Assembly: GCF_000385135.1 (NCBI RefSeq)
Contig: NZ_ARQM01000010.1
Coordinates: 1,736,001-1,800,000, forward strand
DNA length: 64,000 nt
Source: Promicromonospora sukumoe 327MFSha3.1
Lineage (GTDB): Bacteria; Actinomycetota; Actinomycetes; Actinomycetales; Cellulomonadaceae
Direction: 5' to 3'
In this document: positions 61,078 to 64,000 of the stretch, in pieces
Numbering within the stretch: the first letter of the stretch is position 1
How the letters are laid out: each line of letters opens with the position of its first letter
Notes under the pieces: model-generated
The model's database searches: none
What the model was told of the DNA's origin: nothing
The model's input: only the letters and a program-made list of their open reading frames with translations
Position numbers and translations under genes: made by a program

Positions 61078-62295
61078 TCACGGGCGGCCGGTGTCGTTCG
61101 TGGGCGACATGCTGGGCTCGTTGCACCCCGCCCAGCTGAGGTCGCTGTGCACACGGAACTGCTTGCCCCCGTCGTCCTCGGCCCAGATCTCGACGTCGCT
61201 CGGCAGCCAGGTGGTGGTGTCGACGAGCAGCTCGACCCGGGTCATGACGCCGCCGCGTACCGCCGTGTCCGAGGGGACGATCTGGATCCGGGCGACGGTC
61301 TGCCCGCCGGCCCGCTCCACCTGGACGTCGTCCGTGCCGAGACCCTGCGTGCCCAGGCCTTGGTCGTCGGAACCCTGGGCGTCCTGGGCGTCGCCCCCGG
61401 ACAGGGCTAGGTCCTGGTCTGTCCGGCCGCCAGTGCCCGTCCGGTCGTTCGTGCCGTCGTAACCGGGCAGCCCGAGCACTACCGCGGCCGATGCTGCCTG
61501 CAGCACCTTCAGGGGCTGCTGGTCCAGCGTGGTCTTGGGTGTGGCGATGCCCGTCCCGTCGACGGGATCGAAACGCAGTTCCGAGTCGTCCCCGAGGGTC
61601 GACCGGGTCTTGACGCCGCAGCTCGCACCCGACATCGCCTTGCCCGCGCGGACGACGACGTCGCCCGGTGTCATCCAGACGGTGGGCGACGGCGACGAGC
61701 CGTCCTGCGGGGCGACGACGCCGGGCGTGCCCGGGGCCGAGCCGGGCAGGGCGCCCGGTGCGAGCGCGCTGGTCAGGCTCACGGTGAGGACTGCGGCGGT
61801 CGCCGCAGCGGCGCTCCATGCGAGCACCCGCCCGCGGCGGGTTGATTGGCGGCGAGTCGTCCCGCGGCGCAGCGCCGTCGGGACCTGCCCGGTCGGCGTA
61901 CCGGCGTCGCGAAGCAGAACCTCGACCTTCCCGGTGCCGGACCAAGTGTCGGGCCAAGCATCGGACCAAGCGTTGGTCCCGCCGTCGGGCTCCGTGTCCA
62001 GGCCCGCAGCGGAATCGGTGTGGGACCAGGAGCCGGCGCGCGCACCAGGCCCGGCATCGGTCCAGGCGCCGGCCTCGGGCCTGGTTTCGAGCCGGCCATC
62101 CGGCTCGGCATCGGACCAGGTGGTGCGGGCGGAATCTCCCGGGCCGAACTCGCGCGGGCCTTCGGCCGTCGCGCTGTGGCCGCTTGCGGCGCCGTTCGCT
62201 CGCGCGCGGGACTCGGCGTACACCCGCCGCAGGTCCAGCTCAGGATCGGCCCCGCGCAGTGCGCGGCGGGCGCGGGTCAGCTCGTCGTCGTCCAC
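61078..62295 (-). CDS. Single-pass membrane protein paired with the sigma factor, CU044_5270-like
   Basis: A 405-residue protein. A short cytoplasmic N-terminus (DDDELTRARRALRGADPELDLRRVY) is followed by a long Gly/Asp/Trp/Ser-rich low-complexity region (about residues 45-125), one transmembrane helix (RVLAWSAAAATAAVLTVSLTSAL) and an extracellular beta-rich domain. It overlaps the sigma-factor gene and starts at GTG 62295 behind AGGAG. Such partners often act as membrane anti-sigma factors; direct evidence is lacking because no zinc anti-sigma motif is present. A G-L-G-T repeat lies in the outer domain. Confidence 0.75.
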   Translation of the reverse strand: MDDDELTRARRALRGADPELDLRRVYAESRARANGAASGHSATAEGPREFGPGDSARTTWSDAEPDGRLETRPEAGAWTDAGPGARAGSWSHTDSAAGLDTEPDGGTNAWSDAWPDTWSGTGKVEVLLRDAGTPTGQVPTALRRGTTRRQSTRRGRVLAWSAAAATAAVLTVSLTSALAPGALPGSAPGTPGVVAPQDGSSPSPTVWMTPGDVVVRAGKAMSGASCGVKTRSTLGDDSELRFDPVDGTGIATPKTTLDQQPLKVLQAASAAVVLGLPGYDGTNDRTGTGGRTDQDLALSGGDAQDAQGSDDQGLGTQGLGTDDVQVERAGGQTVARIQIVPSDTAVRGGVMTRVELLVDTTTWLPSDVEIWAEDDGGKQFRVHSDLSWAGCNEPSMSPTNDTGRP

Positions 62296-62951
62296 GTCAG
62301 GCTCCTTCCTCGGGTCAGACGGGCGTACGCGGCGCGCAGGCGCCCTCGGGCGCGGTGCACCCGGTTGGCGGCGACCGCGGTGGTGCAGCCGAGCACCTGG
62401 GCCACCTCCGCCGTCGACAGCTCCGCGGCCGCCAGCAGTGCGATGACCTCGCGGTCGGCCGGACGCAGCAGGTCCATGGCGCGCCGGAGCTCGTCGAGCT
62501 CGCCGACCAGGCGGACGTCGTCCGCGCCGGCCGGGGCGGGATGGGTCCCGACCCGGTCCGCCAGCGCCGTGCGCCGGTGCTGGGCGCGTACCTGGTTGGC
62601 CAGCACACGGCGGGCGACGGCCAGGAGCCAGGCACGCGGGTGGTCCGGCAGCTCGCCCTTGCGCCACGCGATCGCGAAGACCTCGGCCACGACGTCCTCC
62701 GCCTCCGCGGCGGGGAGGCGTGCACGGGCGTACCGATACACGCCGTGCGCGTGTGTCGCGAAGAGCTCCTCCGTGCGTTCGGGCGTGAGCGTGCCCGGGA
62801 CGATGCGGTGCGGCTCTGTGTTGGTGGCCAGGGCGAACTCCGGTGTGCCGATGGTGGTCAGGGGCGAACGGCGGTTGGCGATCGGGAACGACCGGGCCCT
62901 CGATCGGTGCTTACAAACGGTGGGTGTCCGGCGTCGCCGGGGCCATGTCAC
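62277..62951 (-). CDS. Sigma-70 family (ECF-like) RNA polymerase sigma factor
   Basis: About 170-224 residues. Region 2 contains FATHAHGVYRYARARLPAAEAEDVVAEVFAIAWRK and region 4 contains LRPADREVIALLAAAELSTAEVAQVLGCTTAVAANRVHRARGRL. It directs RNA polymerase to an unknown regulon, probably a cell-envelope or stress response. The start is uncertain: GTG 62951 is the first plausible codon, but the conserved part begins only near PERTEELFATH. It is coupled to the membrane partner (19-base overlap). The CRP-type site lies just upstream. Confidence 0.85.
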   Translation of the reverse strand: MTWPRRRRTPTVCKHRSRARSFPIANRRSPLTTIGTPEFALATNTEPHRIVPGTLTPERTEELFATHAHGVYRYARARLPAAEAEDVVAEVFAIAWRKGELPDHPRAWLLAVARRVLANQVRAQHRRTALADRVGTHPAPAGADDVRLVGELDELRRAMDLLRPADREVIALLAAAELSTAEVAQVLGCTTAVAANRVHRARGRLRAAYARLTRGRSLTWTTTS

Positions 62952-62959
62952 GCAGCGGG

Positions 62960-62975
62960 TGTGACCCACGTCACA
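62960..62975. promoter_or_regulatory. CRP/GlxR-type site TGTGA-N6-TCACA
   Basis: TGTGACCCACGTCACA is an exact match to the CRP/GlxR consensus half sites TGTGA and TCACA, between the divergent sigma-factor and peptidase genes. It would place a cAMP-responsive regulator over both promoters. Confidence 0.6.
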
Positions 62976-63021
62976 GTGTGCGGCTGAGATGCCGTGCCTG
63001 CCGCCGTACACCGACGGGGTT

Positions 63022-63885
63022 GTGACCATCTTCCTGGACCGCCAGCCCCTGCCACGTATCGCCGTCGTCATGCTCGCCGTCGCGTTCCTCCTTACGGGGT
63101 GCGCGTCGGGCGCGGCCCCCGCGACGTACGAGACGTCGGCCTCGTCAGGGCTGGAGACGGGATTCGGAGGTTCGGCAGCGGACGGCGCGGCTGCCGATGG
63201 CGCGGCTGCCGATGGTGCGGCTGCCGATGGTGAGGCCGTAGCAGGTGCGAGTGCCGACGAGCCGGTGGGCGTCCCCGCCGAGGCCACGCCCGGCATCGAC
63301 CTGGCGGCCCACTCGCCCACGGACCCGGCGAGCCCGTGGGTGGTCGTGAACAAAAGGGTGGCCGTCGACCCGGTCGACTACGAGCCGGACCTGACGACGG
63401 TCCGCGGCTATCTCGTGCGTCCGGACGTGGCCCCTGACCTCACCGCGCTCCTCGCCGCCGCCGAGGCTGACGGTGTGCACCTGACGCTGCGCAGCGCCTA
63501 CCGCGGCTACTCGAAGCAGGCCGCTGTCTACGAGGGCTGGGTGGCGCAGCTCGGTAGTGCGCAGGCCGACGCGGTATCGGCTCGGCCGGGGCACAGCGAG
63601 CACCAGACGGGCCTGGCAGTGGACGTGGGCGGTAGCAGCCGGCCGCAGTGCGACTTCGAACCGTGCTTCGGTGACACTCCCGAGGGGCGGTGGGTCGCCG
63701 AGCACGCCAGGAGCTTCGGTTTCCTGGTCCGGTACACGCCGGAGAACAAGGCCGTGACCGGGTACGCCCCGGAGGCGTGGCACCTGCGCTGGGTGGGTCG
63801 TGACCTGGCTGGATACCTGAGCGAGACCGGTCTCAGCACCCTGGAGGAGGTGTTCGACGTGCCGGGCGGGGACTATCGCCGCTGA
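63022..63885 (+). CDS. VanY-like D-Ala-D-Ala carboxypeptidase lipoprotein (M15B)
   Basis: A 287-residue lipoprotein from GTG 63022 (ATG 62989 would give 298). The lipobox is FLLTGCASG. A linker with four ADGAA repeats separates it from the M15 peptidase domain, which has SAYRGYSKQ, the zinc motif GHSEHQTGLAVDVG (SxHxxGxAxD) and EAWHLRWVG with the third ligand. It trims the terminal D-Ala of peptidoglycan stem peptides outside the membrane. Start is uncertain: the shorter form gives a more normal signal peptide. Confidence 0.9.
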   Translation: MTIFLDRQPLPRIAVVMLAVAFLLTGCASGAAPATYETSASSGLETGFGGSAADGAAADGAAADGAAADGEAVAGASADEPVGVPAEATPGIDLAAHSPTDPASPWVVVNKRVAVDPVDYEPDLTTVRGYLVRPDVAPDLTALLAAAEADGVHLTLRSAYRGYSKQAAVYEGWVAQLGSAQADAVSARPGHSEHQTGLAVDVGGSSRPQCDFEPCFGDTPEGRWVAEHARSFGFLVRYTPENKAVTGYAPEAWHLRWVGRDLAGYLSETGLSTLEEVFDVPGGDYRR

Positions 63886-63890
63886 CGTAC

Positions 63891-63922
63891 TTGACCTTGC
63901 CGTAGCGGCAACCTTGCACGCT
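63891..63922 (+). promoter_or_regulatory. MerR-type promoter
   Basis: TTGACC at 63891-63896 and CACGCT at 63917-63922 are separated by 20 bases, longer than the usual 17. The spacer holds the palindrome TTGCCGTAGCGGCAA (63897-63911). Overlong spacers with a central dyad are the hallmark of promoters activated by MerR-family proteins. The ATG follows six bases after the -10 box. Confidence 0.75.
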
Positions 63923-63928
63923 GCGGTC

Positions 63929-64000
63929 ATGACCACTTCAGACAGAGCGACACCGAACCCACCGACCACATCGGCGCCAGCAGCAGCGGCGCCAGCTGAA
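63929..64000 (+). CDS. Start of a gene under the MerR-type promoter (cut by window edge)
   Basis: Only 24 codons are visible (MTTSDRATPNPPTTSAPAAA and onward), Pro/Thr/Ala-rich and without recognisable domain. Such N-terminal tails are common on actinobacterial transporters or oxidoreductases activated by MerR regulators; nothing more can be said. The ATG at 63929 lies six bases after CACGCT, so the transcript may be leaderless. Confidence 0.5.
   Translation, partial: MTTSDRATPNPPTTSAPAAAAPAE

Overview
The window is 64 kb of very GC-rich DNA (about 70 percent or more by eye) with dense genes, frequent GTG starts, ATGA stop/start overlaps and many promoters that place the start codon at the transcription start. 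The gene content (GH42, GH92 and a GH63-like glycosidase, secreted trypsin-like protease with a ricin lectin, S8 protease with a propeller, several sugar ABC transporters with LacI or ROK regulators, an NhaA-DsbA fusion) points to a free-living actinobacterium that degrades polymers, most likely in the Micrococcales (Promicromonosporaceae or Cellulomonadaceae type). That placement is inference. No rRNA, tRNA, insertion sequence, prophage or CRISPR array was seen.

Layout. 1-7.9 kb: a LacI regulator and a GH42 beta-galactosidase (cut by the left edge) with two identical palindromic operators; an HSL-type esterase; a PucR-like regulator; a large secreted GH63-like glycosidase behind a LacI-type operator. 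8-11 kb: gluconate permease and gluconokinase, divergent from a GntR/FadR-type regulator. 11-22 kb: small regulator/enzyme pairs: TetR, a zinc alcohol dehydrogenase, HxlR with a QorB-like reductase, TetR with an SDR that lacks the catalytic tyrosine, ArsR with OsmC and an ACT-domain protein, TetR between two SDRs. 22.3-29.3 kb: a 2115-residue secreted Rhs/YD-repeat protein with a Hint domain and a C-terminal deaminase-like toxin, followed by a probable SUKH-type immunity gene. 29.3-38.8 kb: small membrane protein, M20 amidohydrolase, S8 protease with Asp-box propeller and its LuxR-type neighbour, epoxide-hydrolase-like enzyme with a divergent MarR. 38.9-50 kb: NhaA-DsbA, a MalEFG-type sugar importer, a ROK regulator, and a XylFGH-like importer operon ending in LacI. 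50-56.3 kb: secreted GH92 alpha-mannosidase with discoidin domains and a protease-lectin, suggesting attack on mannoprotein. 56.3-64 kb: metE behind a SAM riboswitch, a Cmx-like chloramphenicol exporter behind a leader-peptide attenuator, a GNAT, a sigma factor with a membrane partner, a VanY-like lipoprotein, and a MerR-type promoter driving a gene cut by the right edge.

How it works together. The glycosidases, lectin-protease and two importers form a scheme in which secreted enzymes release sugars and ABC systems import them. Two secreted glycosidases 45 kb apart (5283 and 50034) share the same promoter layout, with an AGCGCT-centred operator at +1, so one LacI protein may control both. Many genes end in unusually long perfect hairpins; two of these hairpin sequences occur twice in the window.
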